NCBI RefSeq assembly: GCF_030123405.1
Contig: NZ_CP126110.1
Span: forward strand, 744,001-808,000
Source of the DNA: Neobacillus sp. WH10
Lineage (GTDB): Bacteria > Bacillota > Bacilli > Bacillales > Cytobacillaceae
Length of the DNA: 64,000 nucleotides
Direction of reading: 5' to 3'
How positions within the stretch are numbered: position 1 is the stretch's first letter; each line of letters opens with the position of its first letter. Positions 16,961-26,426 of this stretch are shown here, one piece after another. The translations under genes were made by a program, and so were the position numbers. The notes under the pieces are model-generated. The model had not been told where the DNA came from and did no database searches. It was given only the letters and a program-made list of their open reading frames with translations.

Positions 16961-17746
16961 ATGAATAATTCATTAGAAGGAAAAACAGCATTTATTACAG
17001 GTTCTGCAAGTGGGATTGGATTGGAAATAGCAAAAACTTTTGCACAGGAAGGCGCGAAAGTGGTTATTTCAGATTTAAATGCTGAAAAAAGTGAACAAGT
17101 CGCGGCTGAAATAAATGACCAAGGGTTTGAAGTATTGTCTGCTCCCTGTGATGTTACCAATGAGGAAGCCTACAAAAATAGTCTTCAGCTAGCTTACAAA
17201 ACATTTGGAAGCGTTGATATTTTAGTTAATAATGCAGGGATGCAATATGTTTCGCCCATTGAGGAATTTCCTACGGAAAAATTCGAATTATTAGTAAAAA
17301 TCATGTTAACCGCACCTTTTATAGGGATCAAAAATGTATTTCCGATGATGAAAGAACAAGGATTTGGCAGGGTAATTAATATGGCTTCCATTAATGGGGT
17401 TATCGGCTTTGCTGGAAAGGCTGCCTACAATAGTGCAAAGCATGGTGTAATTGGTTTGACAAAGGTTGCTGCATTAGAAGGGGCCGCTCACGGAATCACG
17501 GTAAATGCCCTGTGCCCTGGTTACGTTGATACGCCACTCGTTAGAAACCAGCTAGGAGATTTAGCAAGAACAAGAAATGTAAGCTTGGATTGTGTTATTG
17601 AAGAAGTACTATTTCCGTTAGTACCACAAAGAAGGCTATTATCCGTTAAGGAAATTGCTGACTATGCAGTCTTTTTAGCTAGTGATAAAGGAAGAGGAGT
17701 CACCGGTCAAGCAGTTATTTTAGATGGCGGATACACAGCCCAATAA
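16961..17746 (+). CDS. 3-hydroxybutyrate dehydrogenase (SDR family)
   Basis: A 261-residue short-chain dehydrogenase. The NAD site is TGSASGIGLEIA, followed by NNAG, the catalytic Ser in NMASINGVIG, and Tyr-x3-Lys in YNSAKHG. The block LCPGYVDTPLVRNQ and the ending GQAVILDGGYTAQ are typical of BdhA-type D-3-hydroxybutyrate dehydrogenases. It would oxidise hydroxybutyrate to acetoacetate, the substrate of ScoAB. It starts behind AAGGAGG 40 bases after the permease and ends before a terminator. Confidence 0.92.
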   Translation: MNNSLEGKTAFITGSASGIGLEIAKTFAQEGAKVVISDLNAEKSEQVAAEINDQGFEVLSAPCDVTNEEAYKNSLQLAYKTFGSVDILVNNAGMQYVSPIEEFPTEKFELLVKIMLTAPFIGIKNVFPMMKEQGFGRVINMASINGVIGFAGKAAYNSAKHGVIGLTKVAALEGAAHGITVNALCPGYVDTPLVRNQLGDLARTRNVSLDCVIEEVLFPLVPQRRLLSVKEIADYAVFLASDKGRGVTGQAVILDGGYTAQ

Positions 17747-17754
17747 AAGTAATT

Positions 17755-17795
17755 CTAGAATCCTATTCATTTAAGGAATAGGATTCTATTATTCT
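17755..17795 (+). terminator. Intrinsic terminator after the hydroxybutyrate dehydrogenase
   Basis: AGAATCCTATTC and GAATAGGATTCT form a 12-base perfect stem followed by a T-rich tail. Confidence 0.88.
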
Positions 17796-17877
17796 GGAAA
17801 AATAGTTCCAATGTGGGCACCAGCCAATCTGCTCTTTGTTATAATTGTTTTATCAAAACTGGTAAGGGTGTGAAAAG

Positions 17878-19299
17878 ATGAACCTAGGAATGGAAGCGAT
17901 TCCACATAATTGGCATGAGCAAATTTTTAATCTTTTAGCAGAACGAATTGTTGTGGTCGATCATGACGGTATTATTCTCTATATAAATGAAGCTTATTGT
18001 GAGTTTTTGGGAACAACCGTTGAAAAGGCCATCAACCGCCCTGTTCAAGATGTTATTGAAAATTCACGTATGCACATTGTCGCCCAAACAGGTAAAAAAG
18101 AGCTGGCAGCCATTCACCCGATAAACGGAAGTGAAATGATTGCAAACCGTTATCCGCTTATTGTTGATGGAGAAATGGTAGGAGCTTTGGGTACGGTGAT
18201 GTTTCGCAGTCCTGAGGAATGGCGGATGTATAAAAGTAAGATTCAGAATCTGGTTGAAGAGCTAAAATATTATAAAACAAAAGTGGAAAAAGAGTTAAAA
18301 AGTAAGTATCATTTCCATGATTTAATTGGGGATAGTACAACATTTGTTGCTGTTAAAAAACTAGCTGAAAGAATTTCTGCCAGTAATTCCTCCGTTTTAT
18401 TAATAGGTGAATCAGGCACTGGAAAGGAATTGTTTGCCCATGCCATCCACAACAGCAGCCTGAGGCAGTCTCTGCCGTTTGTTGCAATCAACTGTGCTTC
18501 GATTCCAGAGCATTTGTTAGAATCAGAATTGTTCGGATATGATGATGGAGCGTTTACAGGTGCAAAAAAGGGAGGAAAAAAGGGGCAGTTTGAAATTGCT
18601 AATAATGGGTCGTTATTTCTTGATGAAATAGGTGACATGCCACTCTCGATGCAAAGTAAACTGTTAAGAGTATTACAGGAAAAAGAAGTACAGCGAGTCG
18701 GTGGACAAAAGTCCATTCCTGTCGATGTACGAATTATTGCGGCGACACATCGGGATTTAGAGAAGATGGTCGAAGAAGGCAGGTTTCGTCAGGATTTATA
18801 TTATCGATTAAATGTGATTAAAATTGAGATTCCTCCTCTTAGAAAACGAAAAGAGGACATACCGTTAATCTCCATGACCTTATTGAAAAAGATGGAAGGT
18901 AAATTTTTCCGAAATGGAATCGAACTGTCTTTGGAGGTAAAACAAAGACTTATGCAGCATTCATGGCCAGGAAACATTCGGGAGCTTGAGAATGTCCTTG
19001 AGAGGGCTATCAATGTATTAGACGGTAAAACGATTGAAGTATACCACCTGCCGCTATATTTACGAGACCAAGAATTAGTAAGTGACCACGTAAATGAAAC
19101 AAATACTATTATGAATAATCCTACTGAAAGAAATCCATTACCGATCTCTCCATTAAAGGAAACGCTAGCCAAAGTAGAAAAAGAAGCGATTCTAAATGCA
19201 CTAGTCGTTACAAATGGAAATAAACTGGATGCTGCCAAACTTTTAGAAATTGGAAAAACTAGTTTTTATGAGAAATTTAAATTGTATGATATTAAATAA
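17878..19299 (+). CDS. Sigma-54-dependent transcriptional activator (PAS, AAA+, Fis HTH)
   Basis: A 473-residue enhancer-binding protein. An N-terminal PAS domain (residues about 13-120, VVDHDGIILYINEAY) is followed by a coiled linker. The AAA+ domain comes next, with Walker A GESGTGKE and the sigma-54 contact loop GAFTGA. The C-terminal Fis-type helix-turn-helix ends in KLLEIGKTSFYEKFKLYDIK. It has no receiver domain, so it is probably controlled by a ligand of the PAS domain. It adjoins the ketone-body genes, whose promoters are of sigma-54 type, and is the obvious regulator. A TATAAT at 17840 may be its own -10. Confidence 0.94.
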   Translation: MNLGMEAIPHNWHEQIFNLLAERIVVVDHDGIILYINEAYCEFLGTTVEKAINRPVQDVIENSRMHIVAQTGKKELAAIHPINGSEMIANRYPLIVDGEMVGALGTVMFRSPEEWRMYKSKIQNLVEELKYYKTKVEKELKSKYHFHDLIGDSTTFVAVKKLAERISASNSSVLLIGESGTGKELFAHAIHNSSLRQSLPFVAINCASIPEHLLESELFGYDDGAFTGAKKGGKKGQFEIANNGSLFLDEIGDMPLSMQSKLLRVLQEKEVQRVGGQKSIPVDVRIIAATHRDLEKMVEEGRFRQDLYYRLNVIKIEIPPLRKRKEDIPLISMTLLKKMEGKFFRNGIELSLEVKQRLMQHSWPGNIRELENVLERAINVLDGKTIEVYHLPLYLRDQELVSDHVNETNTIMNNPTERNPLPISPLKETLAKVEKEAILNALVVTNGNKLDAAKLLEIGKTSFYEKFKLYDIK

Positions 19300-19487
19300 G
19301 GAAAAAGCTACTTTCAAATAATATTGTCAATTGAAGGATCATTGAGCAGTTTCCTTCTTTATCGTTCTTTTCTTTGAATATTCCCGCCCAAAATGAACTA
19401 CAGTATCAATAAAAAGAATGCTTTCATTGTGGAAATAGTAATAACTCTAGTTTAAGATAAGAGAGAATATGGCAATTTATACAAAGT

Positions 19488-21128
19488 ATGGGTGGGAGTC
19501 AGTTGATTCATTTAAACTACATTATTAATCTCTCGATTTTTTCATTAATGGTAAGTATGCCGTTAGTCATCCGGTCATTTATCAATCTTAAACCATTGAA
19601 ACATGTACATTTATGGGTCGGATTATATGGTGGAATTGTTTCCGTCATCCTTGTATCGTTTTCCTTCCAGCAAAACGGGTATTCCTATGACATTCGATAT
19701 GCACCAGTTATTCTGGTATTTTCCTATTTTGGGACCGTGCCTGGATTAATTACAGGGATATTCGCATTGACTTCAAGACTGTTATCAAGTGGTCAATGGG
19801 CCCCAGCAATTATCGGCTGGACCATTATCATGTCTGTTTTTTCTCTTATCCATTTGTATACAAAACGTCTTACCTCAGTAAAAAAATGCGTTATTCTATC
19901 TGGATCATTTCTATTAATCTATGCAATTGATGTATCAATCATTTTCAAAATATTTAGAGATAAATCCTTCTTTCATCTTCAATATCTATTGTTTGTGATG
20001 ATAGGTGTAATCATTGGTGTATTCCTTATTGAGTCATATATGAAGCTGTATCGATTAAATAATCGGTTGTCAGACATGTACAAGATGGTGGAAGCTAGTG
20101 AATCAAAGTACCGCCTCATTGCTGAGAACACGTCAGACCTTATAATGGTGATGGATAAAGAGCAGTCGATTAGTTATTTCTCTCCTTCGCATGAGCTTGT
20201 TTTAGGATTCCATTGCTGTGAAATGGAAAAGTTTGAATTATGTAAGTTTATTCATTCTGACGACATCACGAATTTTCAAAATACAATCACGAGCATGTTT
20301 AAAAATAAAGAGTCACAATCGATGGAATTCCGTTTAAAACACAAGGACAACCGCTGGATTGAATTTGAGTCTCGCTGTATGCCTGTTAAGGGAGAAAAAG
20401 AAGCAATCGAGAAAATAGTGATTATCAGCCGAGATATCTCTGAACGGAAAAAATCCGAAGAAATTCTTTTACAATCTGAAAAGCTTTCAATTGTCGGGGA
20501 ATTAGCTGCAGGAGTGGCCCATGAAATCCGCAATCCTCTTACCACCATAAAAGGATTTGTTCAGCTATATAAAACGGAAAATAGTTCGATTGAATATAAT
20601 GATTTACTCTTAAGTGAATTAGAGCGGATTGAAACCATTACAAGTGAACTTCTGACATTAGGGAAACCTCAAGCAGTCCAGTTGATCCGGACAAATGTAA
20701 GAGAATTAATTGAAAATACACTCGAGTTACTATCTCCTCAGGCCATTATGAACAATATTCAATTTAATCTAAAGTTTGAGGAGTCGCCATTTATTATTAC
20801 AGGTGAGAAGAATCAATTAAAGCAGGTTTTCCTTAATATTTTTAAGAACGCAATAGAAGCAATGCCGAAGGGCGGGGACATTCATATTAACCTCCAAAAA
20901 GGTTTGGCAGACGAGTGCATTATTTCAGTCCAAGATCAAGGCTGTGGCATCCCCGAAGAACTTCTCCCTCGTTTAGGTGAGCCTTTTTATAGTTTAAAAG
21001 AAAAGGGAACAGGACTCGGCATCATGATCTGCCATAAAATCCTTAAACAACACCATGGCAGCATCACCTATAAAAGCAAGATCAAAGAAGGAACCTTAGT
21101 CGAAATAAAACTACCATTGGTAAGTTGA
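19488..21128 (+). CDS. Sporulation-kinase-like membrane histidine kinase (5TM, PAS, HisKA, HATPase)
   Basis: A 546-residue sensor kinase. Five or six membrane segments fill residues 1-190 and resemble the 5TM-LYT receptor module. A PAS domain follows (LIAENTSDLIMVMDKEQSISYFS). The H box is GVAHEIRNPLTT, and the HATPase has NIFKNAIEAM, DQGCGIPEE and GTGLGIMI. No response regulator is adjacent, as with the orphan kinases that feed the Spo0A phosphorelay (KinB-like), so a role in entry to sporulation is plausible but inferred. ATG 19488 lacks a ribosome binding site; TTG 19503 behind GGTGGGAG may be the true start. Confidence 0.88.
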   Translation: MGGSQLIHLNYIINLSIFSLMVSMPLVIRSFINLKPLKHVHLWVGLYGGIVSVILVSFSFQQNGYSYDIRYAPVILVFSYFGTVPGLITGIFALTSRLLSSGQWAPAIIGWTIIMSVFSLIHLYTKRLTSVKKCVILSGSFLLIYAIDVSIIFKIFRDKSFFHLQYLLFVMIGVIIGVFLIESYMKLYRLNNRLSDMYKMVEASESKYRLIAENTSDLIMVMDKEQSISYFSPSHELVLGFHCCEMEKFELCKFIHSDDITNFQNTITSMFKNKESQSMEFRLKHKDNRWIEFESRCMPVKGEKEAIEKIVIISRDISERKKSEEILLQSEKLSIVGELAAGVAHEIRNPLTTIKGFVQLYKTENSSIEYNDLLLSELERIETITSELLTLGKPQAVQLIRTNVRELIENTLELLSPQAIMNNIQFNLKFEESPFIITGEKNQLKQVFLNIFKNAIEAMPKGGDIHINLQKGLADECIISVQDQGCGIPEELLPRLGEPFYSLKEKGTGLGIMICHKILKQHHGSITYKSKIKEGTLVEIKLPLVS

Positions 21129-21141
21129 GAATAGTCGTATG

Positions 21142-21199
21142 GGTGTCAGGCACCGCTCGTGGACATTGTCCATGGACGGTGCCTGACACTATTTTTTTC
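21142..21199. repeat. Interspersed palindrome, copy 2, with T run
   Basis: GGTGTCAGGCACCG and CGGTGCCTGACAC are the arms around a central GGACATTGTCC region. A TATTTTTTT run follows, so this copy should act as a terminator for the kinase gene. Confidence 0.88.
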
Positions 21200-21293
21200 T
21201 TGGAATAGAACTAGTTATGATGTCATATTTATAGCATATCAAACGTTTGATGGGTTAAAGTGGCAAAGTGTTCAGAACAATCGAAATTCCGAC

Positions 21294-21322
21294 TTGACTG
21301 ATAGGATTGTATGTATTAAAAT
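21294..21322 (+). promoter_or_regulatory. Sigma-A promoter of the cystine transporter
   Basis: TTGACT, 17 bases, TAAAAT. A nearby AATTCC (21285) resembles half of a CymR box, which would fit cysteine control, but the rest of that motif is not convincing. Confidence 0.55.
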
Positions 21323-21351
21323 CTTCAATAAATCAGCGAAGGGGGAATATT

Positions 21352-22734
21352 ATGAATACTTTTCTTATTATCGTGAATGTATTTATATTACTACTACTCA
21401 TTTTAGGCTTGTTCATCATGCAGAAGAAGCATGTTTCGTTTTCAAAACGTGTGTTCACCGCATTAGGTTTAGGTATTGTATTTGGTTTTCTTATTCATTT
21501 AATCTACGGAACAACACATGAGGTGACTACAGGTTCAATTGATTGGTTTAATATAGTAGGGTATGGTTACGTAAAACTTTTACAAATGGTCGTTATGCCG
21601 CTTGTATTTATCTCTATTGTCGGTGCCTTTACAAAGTTAAAGCTGACTAAAAATATTGGAAAAATCAGTTTTTTAGTTATTGGCATCTTACTTGGAACAA
21701 CCGCCATTTCTGCGGCCATTGGCATTGGCTCCGCTTTGGGCTTCGGTCTTGATGGTATTCATCTTAATGAGGGTGATGCCGAAAAAACACGGAATGCTCA
21801 GCTAGTGGAACGAGTAGCAGGCGTTGAAAACATGACGCTCCCGCAGCAAATTATCGAACTAATTCCAAGTAATCCGTTTCAAGATTTAACTGGTGCCCGC
21901 CCAACCTCGACAATTGCAGTTGTCATCTTTGCAGCCTTTATCGGGATTGCCTACCTCGGAGTAAAACGTAAGGATCCTGAGCATGCCGATTTTTTTGCCA
22001 AGATTATTGATACTTTTTACTCGATCATCATGAGGGTTGTCACTCTGATTCTTCGTCTCACACCATATGGAATTCTGGCCATCATTACCAAGGTAACAGC
22101 AACGAGTGATTATGAAGCGATTGCGAAATTAGGCAAGTTTGTTATTGCCTCTTATGTAGCGCTTATTCTGATGTTCATTTTTCATTTACTTCTATTATCA
22201 TTTGCCAAACTAAGCCCTGTGAACTATGTGAAAAAAGGGCTGCCAACCTTAACATTCGCCTTTACTTCCCGTACAAGTGCGGGAACATTGCCAATGACGA
22301 TCAAAACCCAAACGAAAGATTTTGGGGTATCGGAAGGAATTGCAAACTTTGCAGCGTCATTCGGACTTTCCATTGGTCAAAATGGATGTGCTGGTATTTA
22401 TCCAGCGATGTTAGCAGTAATGGTCGCTCCTACAGCTGGGATTGACCCGACAAGCATATCCTTTATTCTTACTCTTATTCTAGTAGTTGCGATAAGTTCA
22501 TTTGGAGTCGCTGGTGTTGGCGGCGGTGCGACCTTTGCTGCCTTAATCGTATTATCGGTCATGAACCTTCCGGTAGCGATTGTCGGCCTATTAATCTCCG
22601 TTGAGCCGTTAATTGACATGGGACGTACAGCCCTAAACGTCAGCGGCGCTATGACAGCCGGTGTCCTAACAAGCAAAGCAACAGGAGAAATAGAAACAGA
22701 AGTCTACCAACAGCCAAACGTCGTTGAAGCATAA
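21352..22734 (+). CDS. tcyP: L-cystine Na+/H+ symporter, TcyP-like
   Basis: A 460-residue transporter of the dicarboxylate/amino acid:cation symporter (SDF) family. It has eight or so membrane segments, a serine-rich re-entrant loop (FAFTSRTSAGTLP) and the C-terminal NLPVAIVGLLISVEPLIDMGRTALNV block. The N-terminal LFIMQKKHVSFSKRVFTALG and the overall length match TcyP rather than glutamate carriers. It imports cystine and so adds to the sulfur theme of the window. I start it at ATG 21352 behind GGGGGAA, with a good sigma-A promoter upstream; the frame is open further but without a ribosome site. Confidence 0.88.
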   Translation: MNTFLIIVNVFILLLLILGLFIMQKKHVSFSKRVFTALGLGIVFGFLIHLIYGTTHEVTTGSIDWFNIVGYGYVKLLQMVVMPLVFISIVGAFTKLKLTKNIGKISFLVIGILLGTTAISAAIGIGSALGFGLDGIHLNEGDAEKTRNAQLVERVAGVENMTLPQQIIELIPSNPFQDLTGARPTSTIAVVIFAAFIGIAYLGVKRKDPEHADFFAKIIDTFYSIIMRVVTLILRLTPYGILAIITKVTATSDYEAIAKLGKFVIASYVALILMFIFHLLLLSFAKLSPVNYVKKGLPTLTFAFTSRTSAGTLPMTIKTQTKDFGVSEGIANFAASFGLSIGQNGCAGIYPAMLAVMVAPTAGIDPTSISFILTLILVVAISSFGVAGVGGGATFAALIVLSVMNLPVAIVGLLISVEPLIDMGRTALNVSGAMTAGVLTSKATGEIETEVYQQPNVVEA

Positions 22735-22770
22735 TAAATTAATAATATACCTTCACGACATACTTAATGA

Positions 22771-22834
22771 GGTGTCAGGCACCACGGACATGTCCACCTA
22801 GAGTGGACGCTGTCTTTTTGTGGTGCCTGACACC
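22771..22834. repeat. Interspersed palindrome, copy 3
   Basis: GGTGTCAGGCACCAC and GTGGTGCCTGACACC flank a centre with GGACATGTCC and GTGGAC; a T run follows. It lies between the convergent cystine transporter and the CgeB-like gene. Confidence 0.88.
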
Positions 22835-22867
22835 CTTTTTAATGTAAAAAATGATGTACTAAATGTC

Positions 22868-23803
22868 TTAATCTATAGAATCAGATTTCTTTACTATTGG
22901 TTTTATCATATCTATTAATTCCTTCACTCTTGCTTCTAATGAATGACGTTCATGCACCATTTCATAACCAGCTTGAGCGATTTTTTTTCGCTCTTCTTCA
23001 TGAATTAAATAATAATCTGCTACCTGTTCAAAATTGTATTTATTGATTTCAACAAAGTTTTCTTTAGGCTTAAACCCTAAATCTAAAAGTTCCTTATTGA
23101 CAGTAGCTAGAAGGAGTGTGTTGCATGCTAACACTTCGTAATATTTCATAAAAGGTAGATGCAATTTAGAATCATCTGTAATGAACATTTTAGCCCGATT
23201 TATTTCTTTTGCATAGTTTTCACCAACAAATATCCTCTTGTCTTGCTCATTTACGTTTTTATATCCTGGATGACGATAATACACAAAACCGTTCTTATTT
23301 CTCATTCTCCTATAAACTCTTTGTCTTGTTGGGTAGTGATTTGTTATCATCCCCATTAATAACCAGTTTATTTCCTTAGGATACTGATAATCTTTAAAAA
23401 TATTTGTATTAACAAAGTGCGGCAGCCAAAACATCCTTTTTTTATATTGAGGATGTCTCTTTAGGAATTCATCTCGATAAATCGTAAACAAAAATTGAAT
23501 ATCATACTGTTCAATAAATATGTTTCGTTTATTTACATTACGATGTGCATCGTGTATAAGTAATCCTATTGGAATATCTACTTCCTCAAGCCCAGTAATG
23601 GAAGGACTTCCTGAAACATCATTAATCAATATAAAATCTGGTTGAAAATCTAATTCTTTCATGACTTCATGAATATTAGCTGGTTTATGCCAAACTCTGC
23701 AATCACATACATCCTCGAGCCCCTTACTTAAGTAGTAAAAATTTTTCACTACATGGTGTTGAAAATCATGGACGAAATACAGAAGCTTAAGCTCTTCTTT
23801 CAT
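22868..23803 (-). CDS. CgeB-like glycosyltransferase
   Basis: A 311-residue glycosyltransferase of the CgeB/GT1-like group. It has an N-terminal Rossmann-like half (LLYFVHDFQHH; DFILINDVSG) and a C-terminal sugar-nucleotide half (KMFITDDSKLHLPFMKYYEVLACNTLLLA). CgeB of Bacillus subtilis is made late in sporulation and affects the spore surface. The start follows AAGGAGAG. It opens the surface-polymer region and is transcribed away from the pyruvyl transferase gene, leaving a 215-base AT-rich interval with an (AT)9 run at 23827 and no gene. Confidence 0.8.
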   Translation of the reverse strand: MKEELKLLYFVHDFQHHVVKNFYYLSKGLEDVCDCRVWHKPANIHEVMKELDFQPDFILINDVSGSPSITGLEEVDIPIGLLIHDAHRNVNKRNIFIEQYDIQFLFTIYRDEFLKRHPQYKKRMFWLPHFVNTNIFKDYQYPKEINWLLMGMITNHYPTRQRVYRRMRNKNGFVYYRHPGYKNVNEQDKRIFVGENYAKEINRAKMFITDDSKLHLPFMKYYEVLACNTLLLATVNKELLDLGFKPKENFVEINKYNFEQVADYYLIHEEERKKIAQAGYEMVHERHSLEARVKELIDMIKPIVKKSDSID

Positions 23804-24019
23804 TAATGCCTCTCCTTATCTTTAAACTATATATATATATATATGAAATATCCATTTTTATGCGTGGGTTTATTACTTTAAAAGATTAGAATGGGGCCTA
23901 AGTCAAAAAATATACAATTACAACATCACTTTTTGATTGAGATAAACATACATATATTAAGAACGTTTGATTATGAGTTTTCAGTATAAATATTTTTTAT
24001 ACCAAAGGAGTTATGAAAA

Positions 24020-25078
24020 GTGATGAAAATTTTATATATTGGATGGATTGGACATGAAAACTTAGGTGATGAATTAATGAAAGACCTTTTTGCACAAAAT
24101 TTAAAAACGATTATGAAAATCAAGGACTACACTCTTGATTTTGGCTTTAAAGTATCTAATAAAATGATTAGGAACTATGACTTTGTAGTTTTGGGTGGCG
24201 GTTCTTTAATTGGATCAACAGGTATAAACATCTTGAATAAAGCATTAGATGAAGGCAAAAAAGTAATGGTATGGGGATCGGGAGTAGATCGTTTGAAAAA
24301 AAGGGCTATCAGCAACTTAAATAATCCGGCCCATCCTTTTAAAAAGGATTTTGCAGGAAAATTAAACAATGTAGTAAACAATGCAGAATACTTTGGTGTT
24401 AGGGGCCCTCTTACTTTTAATTTTCTAAAACAGATGGGTGTGGATGAAAATAAAATTGAGATTAGTGGTGATCCCGGTTTATTATTAAATCCATCTGTTA
24501 AAATCGATCCTATACAAGAATTAAATTGGGATTATAGGAAAGAAAATATTGTTGGAATTAACTGGGGGACAACCAATAATGACATTTATGGTAAAGACGA
24601 GTTATTAGTTGAAAATCAGTTGGTAAATGTTTGCAATAGTTTGGTACAAAGGGGATATAAAATATTTATCTATAATGTATGGTCTAAAGATATACAACCA
24701 TGCGCACGACTATATAGTAAAATTCAAGATAAAGAAAATGTTCAATGGAGTTCGAAACTTTATCATCAGGATGAACTATTTTCTTTACTGGAGAAATTTG
24801 CATTCACTATCAATTTTAAATTACATCCCAATGTGATTTCGGCTGCTGCAAATACACCTTTTATTGCACTCGGTTATCGGTTTAAAATCTTTGATTTTGC
24901 AAAATCAATAGAACAGGACAATTTTGTTATACCAACAGACTCAAAAAATTTAGTTGAGGAGATCTCACTATTAACAAATAATGCTTGTTTAGATCGAAGT
25001 GACTTTATAAATAAAGTTAAACATTATCGTGACATTTACGAGAATAGATTATTGTCCTCACTAAACGTATTTTATTAA
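24020..25078 (+). CDS. Polysaccharide pyruvyl transferase family protein (CsaB-like)
   Basis: A 352-residue member of the polysaccharide pyruvyl transferase family (PF04230). The signatures are YIGWIGHENLGDELM at the N-terminus, VVLGGGSLIGS, YFGVRGPLTFNFLKQMG, SGDPGLLL and FKLHPNVISAAANTPF. Members add ketal-linked pyruvate from phosphoenolpyruvate to sugars of cell-wall or spore-surface glycans, which then bind S-layer-type proteins. The start is GTG 24020 or ATG 24023 behind AAAGGAG. It points toward the PP-loop gene 117 bases downstream and probably shares its transcript. Confidence 0.85.
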   Translation: MMKILYIGWIGHENLGDELMKDLFAQNLKTIMKIKDYTLDFGFKVSNKMIRNYDFVVLGGGSLIGSTGINILNKALDEGKKVMVWGSGVDRLKKRAISNLNNPAHPFKKDFAGKLNNVVNNAEYFGVRGPLTFNFLKQMGVDENKIEISGDPGLLLNPSVKIDPIQELNWDYRKENIVGINWGTTNNDIYGKDELLVENQLVNVCNSLVQRGYKIFIYNVWSKDIQPCARLYSKIQDKENVQWSSKLYHQDELFSLLEKFAFTINFKLHPNVISAAANTPFIALGYRFKIFDFAKSIEQDNFVIPTDSKNLVEEISLLTNNACLDRSDFINKVKHYRDIYENRLLSSLNVFY

Positions 25079-25194
25079 CATTGATTCTCCCTTTTTAAAA
25101 CTATTAAGAGGTTTAAAAAGATTTAATAATAGCTATACAACAATTTTCGGAAATCTTATGTTCACAAAGAAAATAGGGGGCTCGAAAAAATTAT

Positions 25195-26283
25195 ATGATT
25201 ACAATTGGTAAACCTGAAATCAAGAGGATCAACAATACGGTTCGGCTACAGGCTGTTATAACGATAGGTGAAAAAGAAGATATCCTATGGTATGCGGTTG
25301 AAGATAAATATGGTAACTTTTTAACGGAAGATAGAGCGGATGCTTTTGTTATTGGTTTGTTGTGGAAAGCCTTAGAACATGGTTATGATATACATGTAGA
25401 GGCTCCCATTTCAGAACGGCTGTATTTTACCATCAACAGTTTTTTAATCCCTATCATCAGCCAGTTTTACAATTATAAGAAAATAAATGTTATCTGTGAG
25501 CAATTAGATTCAAATCCTATACCAAATGCGGGTGCAGTAGGTACAGGTCTTTCTTGTGGAATTGATTCTTTTAGTACAATTTATGAAAATCTAATGAATG
25601 ATAAACCTAAAAACTATCAAATCACCCATTTTACTTTTTTTAATACTGGTTCACATGGTCGCTATGGTAAGAATTGGACAAGAGTACTTTATAAAAATAG
25701 AATTAAAATTACAAGAGCCTGTGCGAATGAGCTAGGTAAAGAACTAATAATTGTCAATAGTAATGTAAGTCAGTTTGTATCATTCGATTTTCAGGCAACT
25801 CATACACTTCGAAATATGAGTGCAGTTTTAGCTCTTCAAAAGTTATTTAACGTATATTACTATTCCTCAACATACCACATAAAAGATTTCAAGCTATCAA
25901 CAAAGGATTCAGCCTACTACGATGTTTTAAATCTAAGTATGCTTTCTACGGAAAGTGTTAATTTGTTTTCAACTTGTCCCAACTTTAGCAGGGTTGACAA
26001 GACACGCTTAGTGGCAAAATTTGAACCCGCTTATAAATACCTAAATGTCTGTACGAGATCTGCGTATAACTGTGGAAAATGTAATAAGTGTTTACGAACA
26101 CTTTTAACATTAGAAATGATAGGAGCATTAGAAAATTTTAAATCTTTATTCAATCTTAAGTCATATTACCTAAATAGAGCGAAATTCATTGAAAAAGTAA
26201 AAGCTGAATACAATTCGGATAGCCTTTTGAAAGAAATTTATGATGAGATGGTAAGAACGAATTTTCTATCTGATCAAAAGTAG
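25195..26283 (+). CDS. PP-loop ATP pyrophosphatase with QueC-like zinc site, substrate unknown
   Basis: A 362-residue protein I cannot name. Near residue 120 it has a PP-loop-like sequence, GLSCGIDSFST, in the place of the usual SGGxDS of adenine-nucleotide alpha hydrolases. Near residue 290 it has four cysteines spaced C-x6-C-x2-C-x2-C (CTRSAYNCGKCNKC), close to the zinc site of QueC. QueC-type enzymes activate a carboxylate with ATP and turn it into an amide or nitrile. No other queuosine gene is near, so its job is probably in the adjacent glycan or peptide pathway. It has no signal peptide or membrane segment. Confidence 0.7.
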   Translation: MITIGKPEIKRINNTVRLQAVITIGEKEDILWYAVEDKYGNFLTEDRADAFVIGLLWKALEHGYDIHVEAPISERLYFTINSFLIPIISQFYNYKKINVICEQLDSNPIPNAGAVGTGLSCGIDSFSTIYENLMNDKPKNYQITHFTFFNTGSHGRYGKNWTRVLYKNRIKITRACANELGKELIIVNSNVSQFVSFDFQATHTLRNMSAVLALQKLFNVYYYSSTYHIKDFKLSTKDSAYYDVLNLSMLSTESVNLFSTCPNFSRVDKTRLVAKFEPAYKYLNVCTRSAYNCGKCNKCLRTLLTLEMIGALENFKSLFNLKSYYLNRAKFIEKVKAEYNSDSLLKEIYDEMVRTNFLSDQK

Positions 26284-26426
26284 GGGATCGCTTAAGATAA
26301 AGAAGTGGAAGAAGGCTCTTTATTTCAATGAAGAGTTGAATTCTATTTCTTTTTTCTTTTCGAGTGGTTTCACTTTAGAAACAGGTATTAGAATAGAATA
26401 GCCTTCACCTTATATCAGCGGTTGTT

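Noticed and set aside
21285..21310. Full CymR operator before the cystine transporter
   Set aside because: Only the AATTCC half fits; the remainder departs from the consensus.
23827..23844. (AT)9 run upstream of the CgeB-like gene as a phase-variation tract
   Set aside because: It lies in the leader or promoter, not in a coding frame; spacing effects are possible but nothing in the sequence supports switching.
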